A stretch of DNA of 64,000 nucleotides from NCBI GenBank assembly GCA_040394635.1, contig JBEBRW010000004.1:1-64000 (forward strand), in the 5' to 3' direction. The DNA comes from UBA5239 sp040394635 (GTDB taxonomy: Bacteria; Verrucomicrobiota; Lentisphaeria; Victivallales; Victivallaceae). How positions within the stretch are numbered: the stretch's first letter is position 1; the number at the start of each line of letters is the position of its first letter. Positions 41,611 to 51,189 of the stretch are shown in pieces. The translations under genes and the position numbers were made by a program. The notes beneath the pieces were generated by a model that was given only the letters and a program-made list of their open reading frames with translations, was not told where the DNA came from and searched no databases.

Positions 41611-42581
41611 AAATATACTCTCCTGTTTTGTGGCGATGTTGAGGTTAGAATCAGGTTCTCCGGATCAGCGGGATCGACATCCAGATAACCTTCAATGGCG
41701 GATAAGGTTTTACGGTTAAGCAGTTCGTACATAAATGCGCGAACTTTACGCTCGACAGCACTGCGAAGTTCACGGGCGCCGTTGCGGGTGTTATCAATAT
41801 GACGCAAAGTTTCTTCGATGACATCATCTGTTACACCATGAATAGTAATTTGGTGGCTTTCGCAATATCCGGGTAAAAGATTCAAATAGAATTTTCTGGC
41901 GATCAGCCGCAGGTGTTCGGGTTTCAATAGCCGAAATATCAGGATTTCATGGTCGAATTTACCGAAGCGGGCCACGAATTCAGGGGAGAAACGCTCTTTC
42001 AATTGCATCTCCAGATTCTGCTGCAAGCGACGCTCGCTCAAATGCTTGATATTTTGGAAAGTATGCGCACCGATATTGCTGGTAGCGACAATAAAGAAAT
42101 TGCTGAGGTCGTGCGTAGTGTTATCGCTGAGGGTAATCCGGGCGGCGTCAAGCTGTTGCAACAGAATGGTAAAAATCAACGGATGTGATTTTTCGATTTC
42201 ATCATAAAGAATGATCCCTTCTTTATGGCTACGCAGGAACTCGCCCAGACGGCCGACTGTTTTTCCACCAGGGGCGCCAATCAGGTTGATCAGGGCCTCT
42301 TCGCCGGCTTGACGGGAAAATTCCGACATATCCAGGCGCAATAAATTGGAATCAGGATCTCCATAAATATACTCGCATACCGCCCGGATGGATTCGGTTT
42401 TGCCCACTCCGGTAGGGCCGAGTAGGAAAAGAGTCCCCCGTGGCCGGTTTCGCGGATTCAGCCGTATGCAGCCGAACTTTATGGTATTGGCCAGCGCATT
42501 TAAAGTTTTGTCCTGCCCGATGATTTGCGTCAGCAAGTAATCAGACAGTCCGTTTAGTTGATCGATGGTCAACGTAATCAT
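41601..42581 (-). CDS. AAA+ ATPase of the ClpA/B D2 (AAA_2) type
   Basis: This 326-residue protein has one AAA+ module: GQDKTLNALANTIKF, Walker A FLLGPTGVGKTESIR near residue 55, Walker B GIILYDEIEKSHP near 125, sensor 1 FFIVATSNIG near 165, arginine-finger region LKERFSPEFVARFGKF near 195 and a ClpB-type C-terminal domain (RNGARELRSAVERKV). It lacks the N domain, D1 and ClpP-binding loop of full ClpA/B, so it is a stand-alone remodeller. AAGGAG precedes the start. It opens a three-gene overlapping unit in the element. Confidence 0.85.
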   Translation of the reverse strand: MITLTIDQLNGLSDYLLTQIIGQDKTLNALANTIKFGCIRLNPRNRPRGTLFLLGPTGVGKTESIRAVCEYIYGDPDSNLLRLDMSEFSRQAGEEALINLIGAPGGKTVGRLGEFLRSHKEGIILYDEIEKSHPLIFTILLQQLDAARITLSDNTTHDLSNFFIVATSNIGAHTFQNIKHLSERRLQQNLEMQLKERFSPEFVARFGKFDHEILIFRLLKPEHLRLIARKFYLNLLPGYCESHQITIHGVTDDVIEETLRHIDNTRNGARELRSAVERKVRAFMYELLNRKTLSAIEGYLDVDPADPENLILTSTSPQNRRVYLCH

Positions 42582-42717
42582 GGTATGAGTTCTCCTTTAA
42601 GGTTTTCGAAGTTTCAGGTTATTGAAATTATGCGGCGGATCAGCACAATCAAAATTCCATATTTCCATTCACATCTTTATTTTTTAAATTATTTTCCGAT
42701 TTTTTTAGTTTAATGTA

Positions 42718-42746
42718 TTGACAAGTGAACCCGAATAGATTATAAT
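42718..42746 (+). promoter_or_regulatory. Consensus promoter of the transfer operon
   Basis: TTGACA (42718-42723), exactly 17 bp, then TATAAT (42741-42746) lies 123 bp upstream of the pilin start and faces all of the type IV secretion genes. Both hexamers are perfect, which predicts strong basal transcription unless repressed. Confidence 0.88.
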
Positions 42747-42800
42747 ATTGCCATTATCGGTGATCTTGTATATTGTTATATTATAATTGCATTTAAGCGT

Positions 42801-42837
42801 AAAATCAATAGCGTAATTGAAAATATTTATTGATTTT
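42801..42837 (+). promoter_or_regulatory. Inverted repeat in the transfer operon leader
   Basis: AAAATCAATA (42801-42810) and TATTGATTTT (42828-42837) form a perfect 10-bp stem with a 17-nt loop, ending 13 nt before AAGGAGG. As a downstream operator or leader hairpin it could control the whole operon. Confidence 0.55.
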
Positions 42838-42868
42838 GCGAAAAAATCACAAGGAGGTTCAATAAAAA

Positions 42869-43195
42869 ATGAAATATATTGAAATCAGTAAAAAAGAGAT
42901 CAAGGCGTTTTTTGTGTACGTTATTGCGCTGGGGATGGCTACCCGGGCGGATGCGGCGGTGAAGAATGTCACATTGGAGAGCGGGCTGGGGTATGTCGGG
43001 TATTTCATCATCGGGATGATTATGCTGACCAGCTTGATTCTGATCGGGGTTGGCGGCTACCAGATGAGTCAGGATTCCGGCAAAGGGAAAATGACCGTGG
43101 CGGCCGGGGTGTTGATTCCGGTGTTTTTGGGGGTGGTTTATTACATCTTCAAGAATATACTCGGTATCAGTTTTGATTTCCAGGCCACACTATGA
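42869..43195 (+). CDS. VirB2/TraA-like conjugative pilin
   Basis: This 108-residue protein has an N-terminal signal (FFVYVIALGMATRADAA, predicted cleavage near residue 30) and two membrane helices (YVGYFIIGMIMLTSLILIGV and GVLIPVFLGVVYYIFKNIL) separated by a short polar loop (QMSQDSGKGK). This is the layout of VirB2/TrbC/TraA pilins. AAGGAGG precedes the ATG. Being first in the transfer operon, directly before VirB3 and VirB4, fits the pilin role. Confidence 0.82.
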   Translation: MKYIEISKKEIKAFFVYVIALGMATRADAAVKNVTLESGLGYVGYFIIGMIMLTSLILIGVGGYQMSQDSGKGKMTVAAGVLIPVFLGVVYYIFKNILGISFDFQATL

Positions 43196-43210
43196 GTATA
43201 TATAAAGATA

Positions 43211-43270
43211 CATCGGACCGCGTTTCGCCGCGGACCACGCCCGGGCAAACGCCCGGTGGCATGTTTCTTG
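43211..43270. repeat. Junction element, copy C (short form)
   Basis: Read on the minus strand it begins AAACATGCCACCGGG and holds the stems CCGGGC/GCCCGG and CCGCG/CGCGG, matching copy D closely (GGGCGTGGTCCGCGGCGAAA is shared). It fills the gap between the pilin and VirB3 genes. Confidence 0.75.
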
Positions 43271-43279
43271 GAGATTAAT

Positions 43280-43609
43280 ATGGAAGAAAAGTTAATTGTA
43301 ATCGAAAAAAATCCGGGGCAGACGGTGTTATCCGTGGTCAAATTATTCGGGTTTCGGGTGCGCGGCAATAGTGTTTATATCTTTTTCGGAGGATTGACCG
43401 CCGGCGTGCTGTCGGCAATGGTATTGTATTCGGTTCATGTTCTGCTGGCGATGGTGGCGATGATCGTGCCGCCGCTGCTGGCGGCGGTGTTTGTCCGGAA
43501 ATTCGTGAGCGGCAAGCCGCGGTATTATTTCTCGTTTTATTTGAACATGCGGGAATATGGTTATCTCGTGCGCAAGCCCCGGAAGAGAGGTGCATATGCA
43601 GTTTCCTAA
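43280..43609 (+). CDS. VirB3/TraL-like membrane protein
   Basis: A 109-residue protein from ATG at 43280 behind GGAG. It has a hydrophobic hairpin (residues about 30-70, SVYIFFGGLTAGVLSAMVLY and LLAMVAMIVPPLLAAVFVRK) flanked by charged ends, the usual layout of VirB3/TraL, which connects to VirB4 at the inner membrane. Its end overlaps the VirB4 start by 14 bp. Sequence conservation in this family is low, so position and topology carry the call. Confidence 0.75.
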   Translation: MEEKLIVIEKNPGQTVLSVVKLFGFRVRGNSVYIFFGGLTAGVLSAMVLYSVHVLLAMVAMIVPPLLAAVFVRKFVSGKPRYYFSFYLNMREYGYLVRKPRKRGAYAVS

Positions 43610-46430
43610 TGCCTATATCGTAAAAACCGAAAATCTATCCGACAGCTTCATCGTTTATGGTGAAATGAACGAGAAAGGATTTGCCTGCAAGGGGTATCGA
43701 ATTGAAGTGCCGAATTTGAAAAATGCCGGTAACGGATTGAAAAATGATCTGTTCGTCCGGCTATCCGGATGGCTGGCTTCGCAGGACAAAAGCAAGCGGG
43801 TTCAAATTCGATACGTAAGGGATAAAGATTATGGAAATCTTCTTGAAAGTTATGTGAATTTCACGGAATCCCATGATAATGAATGGACTAAGCATATGCG
43901 AAAAAATGTTGCCATAAAAAATTCAGGAAAAAGTAACAATCGGCATTTGAAACGCGAATATGTGTATGTATATTTGGGCAAGGGTTTGAAAGGATTGCAG
44001 GGTGACTGTTTTTCGGAATTGAAAAATGCGAATTTCGAGAGGGAAATAGTGAGTTCTTTCGCAACTGACCAATCGAACCTGAGCCATTTTTTGAACTTAC
44101 CTGTTATTCCCCTGAATCATGTAGAACTTTACAAAGAATTCTACCGTGCGATCAATAAATCTGCTTACGATTTGGATATCGACTATGAGAAAAATTTCAA
44201 TCCCGATTTAGATGATGCATACCGCTGTGAATTTTCCGGTAAAATTGCTGAGAGCGGCTCTGCGAGTTTTACCTCGGATGGGTACTTCCATAATATCTTT
44301 ACGCTGCATGATTTTCCGTTGACGGATATGTATCCGTTTTATGGGAATAAATTACTGGATAATGACATCCAGAATTTGACCATCGCGGTGAATATTGTAC
44401 CGCTGGATACAGAAAAGGTTATCGAGCAGAAACAGAAACATTGGAAGCGGGTTCGGGCGGATTTGCTGGAGGAAGAAGGCGAGATCGCGGCCAGCGCGGG
44501 GCTGGATGAACTGACCGACCACATTTACCGGCTTGGCAAGGGTGAGGATTCGCCGTTCCGGATCGAGTATGTGGTGCACACCTGGAACAAGGATTTGAAG
44601 GCGTTGCAGAGCGACGGCACGATACTGAAACAGGCTGCTACTTCGATGTTTACGTCATTGGATTCATATGAACTGGGAACGCAGGCACTGCATAATTTTA
44701 TGAAGACATTGCCGGGTAATCTTTTCTATAAAAAGCCGGATGCCGCGTTGGATTGTATGCACCGGCCGCTGGCGGCGATGCTGCCGTTTTCGAGCTCGTT
44801 TATCGGCAAAGGCACCGAGGGTAATATCATGTTCAACGGTGATCACGGAAATCTGATGACGATGTCATTTTTCGATGGCATGACACCGCAGCATACATTG
44901 TGCCTGGGGCAGACCGGGGCCGGGAAGTCGGTCAATTTTGTGTCGATGCTGTCGCAGGCGTATGATGATTTCGACAAAATCGTGATCATTGAGGAAGGCG
45001 GCAGTTATTACAACCTGACCCAGATATTCGGCGATGAAGCGCAGTATATCGTAATCGATCCGAGCGCGAATTTGACGCTCAATTATTTTGATACCGGGGG
45101 GCTACCGTTGACGCCGGGCCAGATTGAATTCGTCACTACTTTTTTGACCGCCATGTGTGGAGCTTCAAGCACACTGGAAAAACTACAAGACGCTATAGCA
45201 ATCTTAACGCCATTCGTTAATGCCGTATACAGTGATTCCTATATGGAGTGGCGGAACCGTCATCGGAAAGAGCTGGAAGAAGCCGCGCGGATCACCTTGA
45301 CCGTGCAGAAAATGATTGATAAGCTGCCGCTGGATCAGAACACCATCCTCGACGCTTATCTCGTTTTGAAAGAAATCCTGGCGAAAAAAGACGGTTTCGA
45401 TGACCATGAATGGGAATTTCGGAGCTTGTACCATGCTTTCAGCAAACAGGAAATCAATGACTGTATCATCGAAGATCCGGAGGAATTGCGGAATATTTCG
45501 TATGCGTTCATGGGCAAAGGTGATATGCCGTATCACAGTCAACTGGTTGAGGCGATTCGGGAGAATACCTTTTCGCACCTGGAACGTGCGGAAACCAACC
45601 GGATTGCCGCGCGGCTGGCGGTGTATTCCATCGAGAGCGGCAAAGGTTGTCTGTTTGATGGTGAAACCAGTATCGATCTGTCGAAAAAATGGATTCATAT
45701 CGAGCTGGGAAAGATATCGCAGAGCAGCGATACACTGAAAAACCTGGTCGGCATCACGATCAATAATCTGATCAAAAATCAGATTATCAACATGCCGCGT
45801 TCGTGCCGGAAGATGTATCTGTTCGAGGAGGCGGCACGGTTCCTGACTTTTCCGGGAGCTGCCGAAATCATGAAACAGTGTTACGCTCAGTTCCGGAAAT
45901 ACTGCTGTGTTGCGGTGACGATTACGCAGTCCATCGCGCAGATGGCGGAATCGGGTGTCGGGCAGATCATTATGACGCAGAGCAAGATGTTTATCTTCCT
46001 GAAAAATACCGACAAAGTGGAACTGGACCTGATCACCAATTATGTGCCGCTTTCAGACGAAGCCAAACGGAATATCATGAGTTTTCCGTCGCCGGAGCAT
46101 TTACCGCCGAACGACCGGTATTCCAGCTTCTTGCTGTACGCGCAACGCGCCGACTATCCGATCGTCGGCGTGGGCCGGAACTACGCTTCGCCGGCGATAT
46201 TGGCTGCGGCGGCAACCTCGGGCGACCTGCACGGCAGATTACAGCGGATCATGAAGCGCCAAAAAGGCATGTCATATGCGCAACGGATCATTGAGGCCAG
46301 CGAAATGCTGTATGAAACGCATCCGGTATTTCAGAAATTGGATGCCATCGAAAAAGTCGGCAACGACCAGGTGAAAAATCTGGTCATCGACACCAAGGCG
46401 GAAGCCTTGAAACTAATCAAAATTATTTAA
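43596..46430 (+). CDS. VirB4/TraC-like type IV secretion ATPase
   Basis: This 944-residue protein is the AAA+-like motor of the conjugative channel. Walker A is LGQTGAGKSVNFVS near residue 437, IVIIEEGGSYYNL follows near 463, and Walker B is KMYLFEEAARFL near 740. After it comes the CVAVTITQSIAQMAESGVGQ block typical of VirB4/TraC. I start it at the ATG at 43596 behind AGAGG; the longer frame from 43557 lies inside VirB3. The N-terminal 400 residues are the usual less-conserved TraC_F_IV-type domain. It powers pilus assembly and substrate transfer from the cytoplasmic face. Confidence 0.93.
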   Translation: MQFPNAYIVKTENLSDSFIVYGEMNEKGFACKGYRIEVPNLKNAGNGLKNDLFVRLSGWLASQDKSKRVQIRYVRDKDYGNLLESYVNFTESHDNEWTKHMRKNVAIKNSGKSNNRHLKREYVYVYLGKGLKGLQGDCFSELKNANFEREIVSSFATDQSNLSHFLNLPVIPLNHVELYKEFYRAINKSAYDLDIDYEKNFNPDLDDAYRCEFSGKIAESGSASFTSDGYFHNIFTLHDFPLTDMYPFYGNKLLDNDIQNLTIAVNIVPLDTEKVIEQKQKHWKRVRADLLEEEGEIAASAGLDELTDHIYRLGKGEDSPFRIEYVVHTWNKDLKALQSDGTILKQAATSMFTSLDSYELGTQALHNFMKTLPGNLFYKKPDAALDCMHRPLAAMLPFSSSFIGKGTEGNIMFNGDHGNLMTMSFFDGMTPQHTLCLGQTGAGKSVNFVSMLSQAYDDFDKIVIIEEGGSYYNLTQIFGDEAQYIVIDPSANLTLNYFDTGGLPLTPGQIEFVTTFLTAMCGASSTLEKLQDAIAILTPFVNAVYSDSYMEWRNRHRKELEEAARITLTVQKMIDKLPLDQNTILDAYLVLKEILAKKDGFDDHEWEFRSLYHAFSKQEINDCIIEDPEELRNISYAFMGKGDMPYHSQLVEAIRENTFSHLERAETNRIAARLAVYSIESGKGCLFDGETSIDLSKKWIHIELGKISQSSDTLKNLVGITINNLIKNQIINMPRSCRKMYLFEEAARFLTFPGAAEIMKQCYAQFRKYCCVAVTITQSIAQMAESGVGQIIMTQSKMFIFLKNTDKVELDLITNYVPLSDEAKRNIMSFPSPEHLPPNDRYSSFLLYAQRADYPIVGVGRNYASPAILAAAATSGDLHGRLQRIMKRQKGMSYAQRIIEASEMLYETHPVFQKLDAIEKVGNDQVKNLVIDTKAEALKLIKII

Positions 46431-46445
46431 GCACAAAGGAGTTTT

Positions 46446-48908
46446 ATGAATAAGAGAATATTGATGATTTTTTGTTTATTGGCAATGGGAATATATACCC
46501 ACGCCGCCCATGTCGTATTTTCCGCCAAAAGTCAGACCGCCACTACAACCGTTATCCCGGTCAAAGACTGCTGCGACGGCCACCAGGGTTCTATCTGGGG
46601 CCTGGCCTATAAACAGGGTGAAAACATCACCGTCATGCTGACCTTGTATGACCCGGCGGGTACCTTGCTGATGCAGTCGCAGACGCATTACAACAACCGT
46701 TACAGTTCAAACGATAAAAAGGAACAGTGTTCGCTGGAACTGACATTTACCATGAAGAAAGGCAATTATCAGCTTGTTCGCGGCGGCTCCAGCGAACAGG
46801 AATTGGTGTCGGTAACGGAAAGTATTCTGCTGATTTGCTGGGATTGCGCCGGAAACGACGTGACGGAGCTGCAGAATGATTTCACCAAGCTGGAAACCGA
46901 GCTGCGAAACGAAATCGAAGGCAAGATCAACACCAAAACCAATGAATTGGAACAAGAGATTGATGCCCTGAAAAAGCAACTTCAGGATGCCATCGGCGAC
47001 AGCGCCGGGGACCAGGCTGAATTGATCAAACGCATTGAAAATTATGAACGTCAAATCAGCACTCTGGTTTCGGAATTGGAGTTGATCAGTTCGCGCCTGG
47101 AGAGCCAGCGGACCGAATATCTCACGCAGTTGCAATCGCTGAAAATTGAGTATGAAAAGAATGCTGAAATTCTGGAACTGAAAATCAGCAATCTCGACAG
47201 CAAATACGCAACGGAAGTGTCGCGGATTAAGTCGGATGTCACCCAAATCGAACAGGACCTGAAATCTCTGGAAGCCAGTTTCCTGAGCGGCAATCAAACA
47301 TTGAAATCGCAGATTGATACCCTGACCAGTCAGCATAACGCACTGCAAAATCAGGTAAATCTGGCGGAGCAGCAGCATCGCAATGATGTCAGTGCCATTC
47401 AGTCGCAAATTGATGCCAAAACATTGCAGATTCAGACGGAGCATCAGGCCGATATCAAACTCCTGGAACAAAAGATTGCTACCCTTGATTCCAGCAACAG
47501 CCAGGCAATCGCCGATCTGCAAAGACAGATTACGGAAAAGAATGCTGCCCTGACGGAAAAAATCAATACGGCGGTATCGGATTTGCGGCAGGAAATTACC
47601 CGGCTGGAAAGCAGGCATAGCGAAGATATCAAAGATTTGAAAAGTTCGCTTGCCGCAGTCGAATCCAAACTGGAAACGGAAGTCAATAAGCTCGAACAGA
47701 CCGACAAGGATCTCTACGACAAAATTTCCGATCTGCGTGAAAAACAGGCCGATTATTATGCCCGGCTGGAAATTTTGAAAGTCACCCATGAGAAGGACAT
47801 GGAGGCTTTGCAGAAAGAACTGGCAGCATTGGAAAAAGCCCACAAAGAGGATGTCGCTGCCATCAACGACAAAATCAGCCTTTTGCAGTCCGATGCCGAT
47901 AAATTAAAGGTCCAGCATGAGAAAGATGTAGCGGCCATTCGAGGTGAAATCGACATAGTTGTCGATAAGCTGGACGCCGAAGTCCGGAAGATTTATCTGG
48001 AGCTGAAAACCCAGCAGGAAGCGTTGACCGAACATCAGCAAAAAATGCTGGAGGCATTGGATGATTTGCAGATGCAGATTACCATGCTGGATAAGGCTGT
48101 TACCGAGCGCTTGAAGAATCTGGAAAATCGCATCCGTTATGCGGTGTATTCGGACGAAAAATTGGCCGATCTGGTCAAAGAATATACGCAGGCGATTCAG
48201 AATAAGGAAACGGAAATCGCCGACCTCGACCTGGAAATCCGCGAAATGGAGGAACTGGGCCGCGACACCACCGCGAAGCAGGAAATTCGCGACCGGAAGC
48301 TGACCGAATTGCTGGCCTTGCGCAACGAATTGACAGACATTCAGTTTGCCATCAAAATCCGCAATGAAGACTCAGAATTTGCCGTGCACGAGGCGGAAAT
48401 CGAGAAACTCAAAGCAGAGCTGGCGGCATTACGCCAGTCATCGGAACTGCTGTTGCAACAACTCGAAGAAAAGCTGATTGCCACGGAAAACCGGCTGCTG
48501 GCATTGCTGGATGAAATTCAGCAGGAAGCGGCGGCGGAAAATGCCAGTCTGCGCAAAGATTTGGAGGATTTTAAAGCACTGGTCCAGGTGTTCATCGATA
48601 CCCTGCGCGAAGAACAGCTTTCCGGCGACGAAATCCTGCGGAAACTGATCATGGACATGGACGAATCGCACCGGGCATTGCTGTCGCAGTTGGACAGTGA
48701 TTTTGCCTCACAACTGGAGAAGCTGAAATTCGAACAGGACGTGCAGTTTGAAAACCTGCGGAGCACCATCAATAACATCGCGTATCAGCAGCGGTTCAAC
48801 AGCGGCTCCAGTGGAAGCTACGGCCTGCCAACGGTGCGTGATGAAGAAGTTCCGTCCGACAACCGCGACCTGCGCGTCAGCCCCACGGAAAGTTTAACAA
48901 TCTATTAA
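46446..48908 (+). CDS. Secreted giant coiled-coil protein 1 of the transfer operon
   Basis: This 820-residue protein has a signal peptide (MNKRILMIFCLLAMGIYTHA) and an N-terminal beta-rich head (about residues 21-135, with CC near 42 and CWDC near 131). A coiled coil of about 620 residues follows (for example DLYDKISDLREKQADYYARL), and then a tail with GSYGLPTVRDEEVPSDNRDL. The last 400 residues are closely matched by the protein at 60485, but the heads differ. There is no outer-membrane barrel, sortase motif or lipobox. AAGGAG precedes the start. It lies directly after VirB4, where no such protein is standard. An exported stalk or scaffold for mating is my inference. Confidence 0.85.
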   Translation: MNKRILMIFCLLAMGIYTHAAHVVFSAKSQTATTTVIPVKDCCDGHQGSIWGLAYKQGENITVMLTLYDPAGTLLMQSQTHYNNRYSSNDKKEQCSLELTFTMKKGNYQLVRGGSSEQELVSVTESILLICWDCAGNDVTELQNDFTKLETELRNEIEGKINTKTNELEQEIDALKKQLQDAIGDSAGDQAELIKRIENYERQISTLVSELELISSRLESQRTEYLTQLQSLKIEYEKNAEILELKISNLDSKYATEVSRIKSDVTQIEQDLKSLEASFLSGNQTLKSQIDTLTSQHNALQNQVNLAEQQHRNDVSAIQSQIDAKTLQIQTEHQADIKLLEQKIATLDSSNSQAIADLQRQITEKNAALTEKINTAVSDLRQEITRLESRHSEDIKDLKSSLAAVESKLETEVNKLEQTDKDLYDKISDLREKQADYYARLEILKVTHEKDMEALQKELAALEKAHKEDVAAINDKISLLQSDADKLKVQHEKDVAAIRGEIDIVVDKLDAEVRKIYLELKTQQEALTEHQQKMLEALDDLQMQITMLDKAVTERLKNLENRIRYAVYSDEKLADLVKEYTQAIQNKETEIADLDLEIREMEELGRDTTAKQEIRDRKLTELLALRNELTDIQFAIKIRNEDSEFAVHEAEIEKLKAELAALRQSSELLLQQLEEKLIATENRLLALLDEIQQEAAAENASLRKDLEDFKALVQVFIDTLREEQLSGDEILRKLIMDMDESHRALLSQLDSDFASQLEKLKFEQDVQFENLRSTINNIAYQQRFNSGSSGSYGLPTVRDEEVPSDNRDLRVSPTESLTIY

Positions 48909-48922
48909 AACGGAGGATTTAT

Positions 48923-49372
48923 ATGAAGAAAGTAGTTTATTTGTGTGCAATTATTTGTTGTGGAATCATGGTGGCCGGCTGTTCGTCGAGCCAGCTTAAC
49001 CGGACTTCGGCCACGGATTTGTTGTCCCCGGCGATGGGGCTGGCGGGCGGCCTGATCGGGATGTACGCCACGGAAGACGAAAGCATGGGAACCCAGATGG
49101 CAGCCACTGGTGCCGGAGCAGTCGGGGCATTCCTTCTCGGGCAGTTTATCGAGAACAATTTCAAGGATGAACGCGCCAAGGAATACCGCGCCGGTTACGA
49201 TCTCGGACGTTCGAATTCGGCCAAGGAACTGTACTGGACGTACCAGAAGCTCCATCAGGCGAAGGACGGCGAAAATCAACCTCAAATCAGGCTGTTTGAT
49301 CTGCCGGTCCAGCATCCGAATGACGGCGTCAAATACATGCCGGACCACATCACATTGCCGGTTGTGCAATGA
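48923..49372 (+). CDS. Lipoprotein with glycine-zipper-like segment
   Basis: A 149-residue protein with a lipoprotein signal (KKVVYLCAIICCGIMVAGCS, cysteine at residue 20), then a hydrophobic glycine-rich stretch (GLAGGLIGMYATEDES, AATGAGAVGAFLLGQFI) and a soluble C terminus. Conjugation systems need small lipoproteins (VirB7, TraV) at the outer membrane; this is one of two candidates in the operon. GGAGG precedes the ATG. No family match is certain. Confidence 0.75.
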   Translation: MKKVVYLCAIICCGIMVAGCSSSQLNRTSATDLLSPAMGLAGGLIGMYATEDESMGTQMAATGAGAVGAFLLGQFIENNFKDERAKEYRAGYDLGRSNSAKELYWTYQKLHQAKDGENQPQIRLFDLPVQHPNDGVKYMPDHITLPVVQ

Positions 49373-49383
49373 CGGGAGGGTGT

Positions 49384-50244
49384 ATGAAGAAATATTGTCT
49401 TATCTCAATACTTTTTCTGCTGGCTGGAAGCTCGGCCTGGGCACAATTCGCGGTGCATGACAGTGTATTGTACATTCACAATACGATCAAATCCATTCAG
49501 GATGAATTGTATCAGCAACTTGACCTGGATTTCCAGATGGACCAGCTCGGCAAGACGGGCGAAATTCTGCGAACATCGGTGGACACATTGAAGGTGGCGA
49601 AAGACACTTATCAGACCGTTGCCGATGTCTATGACACCGCCATGAATATCTCGAATTATATCGGCGATCCGGCCAAGCTCATTTCGTACATGAACAGCCG
49701 TTTCTGGAACGAGCACGAGATCACGGCGGCGTTGAATGCCACGAAAACCATCATGAATATGAGTGACGGTTCGGTGGCGAGCACGAATGACATCGAATAT
49801 CTGCTGCGGCAGGCGGACTACGCCAGCACGGAAATAGATGTCAATTCGTCGCGTGACCTGGCGCATACGCAGAAAGGCGCGTTGGCGGTCAAAAAATTCA
49901 TGGGCGAATGGGGTCCCAAGGCATTATTGCAGTTGCAGGATTTGAACCGCGAGGACCAGAAGTATAATGCCCGCAATTCAACACTGAACGAGATGCAGTA
50001 CGCCACGTACAAAAACGGCATTTGGCAATCGAATACGTTAGGGCAGATGTTCGCGGCGCAGACCGCCCATTCGGCAATGGTGGCGCAGCAGATGTATCTG
50101 GAAAACTCCGTCCGCGACCAGGAAATGCTGGAGCGCGCGCAGGCCATCTATGACGCTCAAAAGACCAGTGAAGCCGGGGCCAAAGCACGTGAAACCACGG
50201 GGTCGTTTTCCGGGAATTTTATCGACACATTCATCGCGAGGTAG
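49384..50244 (+). CDS. VirB5/TrbJ-like secreted conjugation protein
   Basis: A 286-residue protein from ATG at 49384 behind GGGAGG. It has a signal peptide (KKYCLISILFLLAGSSAWAQ) and an all-helical mature part with the TrbJ/VirB5-like pattern (HNTIKSIQDELYQQ, then KVAKDTYQTVADVYDTAMNI, and a C-terminal helix LENSVRDQEMLERAQAIYDA). VirB5 proteins sit at the pilus tip or in the periplasm, and TrbJ is often followed by TrbL/VirB6, as here. Divergent sequence keeps the call moderate. Confidence 0.75.
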   Translation: MKKYCLISILFLLAGSSAWAQFAVHDSVLYIHNTIKSIQDELYQQLDLDFQMDQLGKTGEILRTSVDTLKVAKDTYQTVADVYDTAMNISNYIGDPAKLISYMNSRFWNEHEITAALNATKTIMNMSDGSVASTNDIEYLLRQADYASTEIDVNSSRDLAHTQKGALAVKKFMGEWGPKALLQLQDLNREDQKYNARNSTLNEMQYATYKNGIWQSNTLGQMFAAQTAHSAMVAQQMYLENSVRDQEMLERAQAIYDAQKTSEAGAKARETTGSFSGNFIDTFIAR

Positions 50245-50250
50245 ACACAT

Positions 50251-51189
50251 ATGTCAGGTTCAATAACGTTTAACAACATATCGCAGGTAATTCTGTCCAC
50301 GCTGGACACGATGTACCTGGCCTGCATGGGGTTTGCCTTCCTGATTATCATGCTGTCGGTGTATCGGAATTACACGCAGTTCGGCGAACATTTCGGGCTG
50401 AAATACATGGTCAGCGTCCTGTTGACGGTGGTGTTCATCATCGTGTTTCCCAAAATGGCAGACTATATGTTCAAAGCCATGCTCGAATGGGGCCGCGAAG
50501 CCGGGAGACGGGTCGAAGAAATCGTTAAAGTTTTGCTCGTGATTCAGGTGAAGGGCGGCTTCCTTGATTCGGTCGTCACCGGTATTGCCAATCTGTTCTA
50601 TAGTTGCGCGATCTGGCTCGGCAGTTTCATCCGCGATATCATGGTACTGGTGCTCTGTGGATTGTTCCTGATCCTGAAGACCTTGTCGCCGATCTTCATC
50701 GCGTTCTTGACTGTTCCTGAAACAAAAAGCATCGCGGTGAATTTCTTGACCATGGCATTCGGGCTGATCATGATGCCATTATGTATGCTGTTCGGCGATC
50801 TGTGCATGGTTTGGGTGATCTGCCAAATCTGGGAACATACCGGGCTCGCGGCAGCGGCAACCACCGCATTAGGCGGCGCCGGAGCGGTCGGCGGGGCATT
50901 AGCGGTACTGGCGGCGAACCCGCCGGGAGCCGTGATTGTCGCGGCCGGTGTGGTCGGGGCATTGTTTGCATTCGGTTGCGTTTTTACGCTGCTGTGTATC
51001 GTGATGTACGTGGGCATTCCGTGGGCATGCCTGTCGCTGTTCCGCGGCGCCGGAATCGGCAATGCGCTGGCCATGTCACTGAACACCGCCGCCAACATCA
51101 TGCAGCTCGGCAAAGCCGGTCACGGTGCGGAAAAAGGTCTCGGGAATACTCTCGGTAATATCACCAGAAAATCCGGAGGCAAAAAATGA
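50251..51189 (+). CDS. VirB6/TrbL-like polytopic membrane protein
   Basis: This 312-residue protein has about six to seven membrane helices (for example MYLACMGFAFLIIMLS, YMVSVLLTVVFIIVFP, IMVLVLCGLFLILKTLSPIF, FLTMAFGLIMMPLCMLFG) and a hydrophilic tail rich in glycine. This is the layout of VirB6/TrbL, the inner-membrane channel component. It starts 6 bp after the VirB5-like stop. The stop lies within the first arm of a 21-bp direct repeat that also contains the next gene's ribosome-binding site sequence. Confidence 0.82.
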   Translation: MSGSITFNNISQVILSTLDTMYLACMGFAFLIIMLSVYRNYTQFGEHFGLKYMVSVLLTVVFIIVFPKMADYMFKAMLEWGREAGRRVEEIVKVLLVIQVKGGFLDSVVTGIANLFYSCAIWLGSFIRDIMVLVLCGLFLILKTLSPIFIAFLTVPETKSIAVNFLTMAFGLIMMPLCMLFGDLCMVWVICQIWEHTGLAAAATTALGGAGAVGGALAVLAANPPGAVIVAAGVVGALFAFGCVFTLLCIVMYVGIPWACLSLFRGAGIGNALAMSLNTAANIMQLGKAGHGAEKGLGNTLGNITRKSGGKK

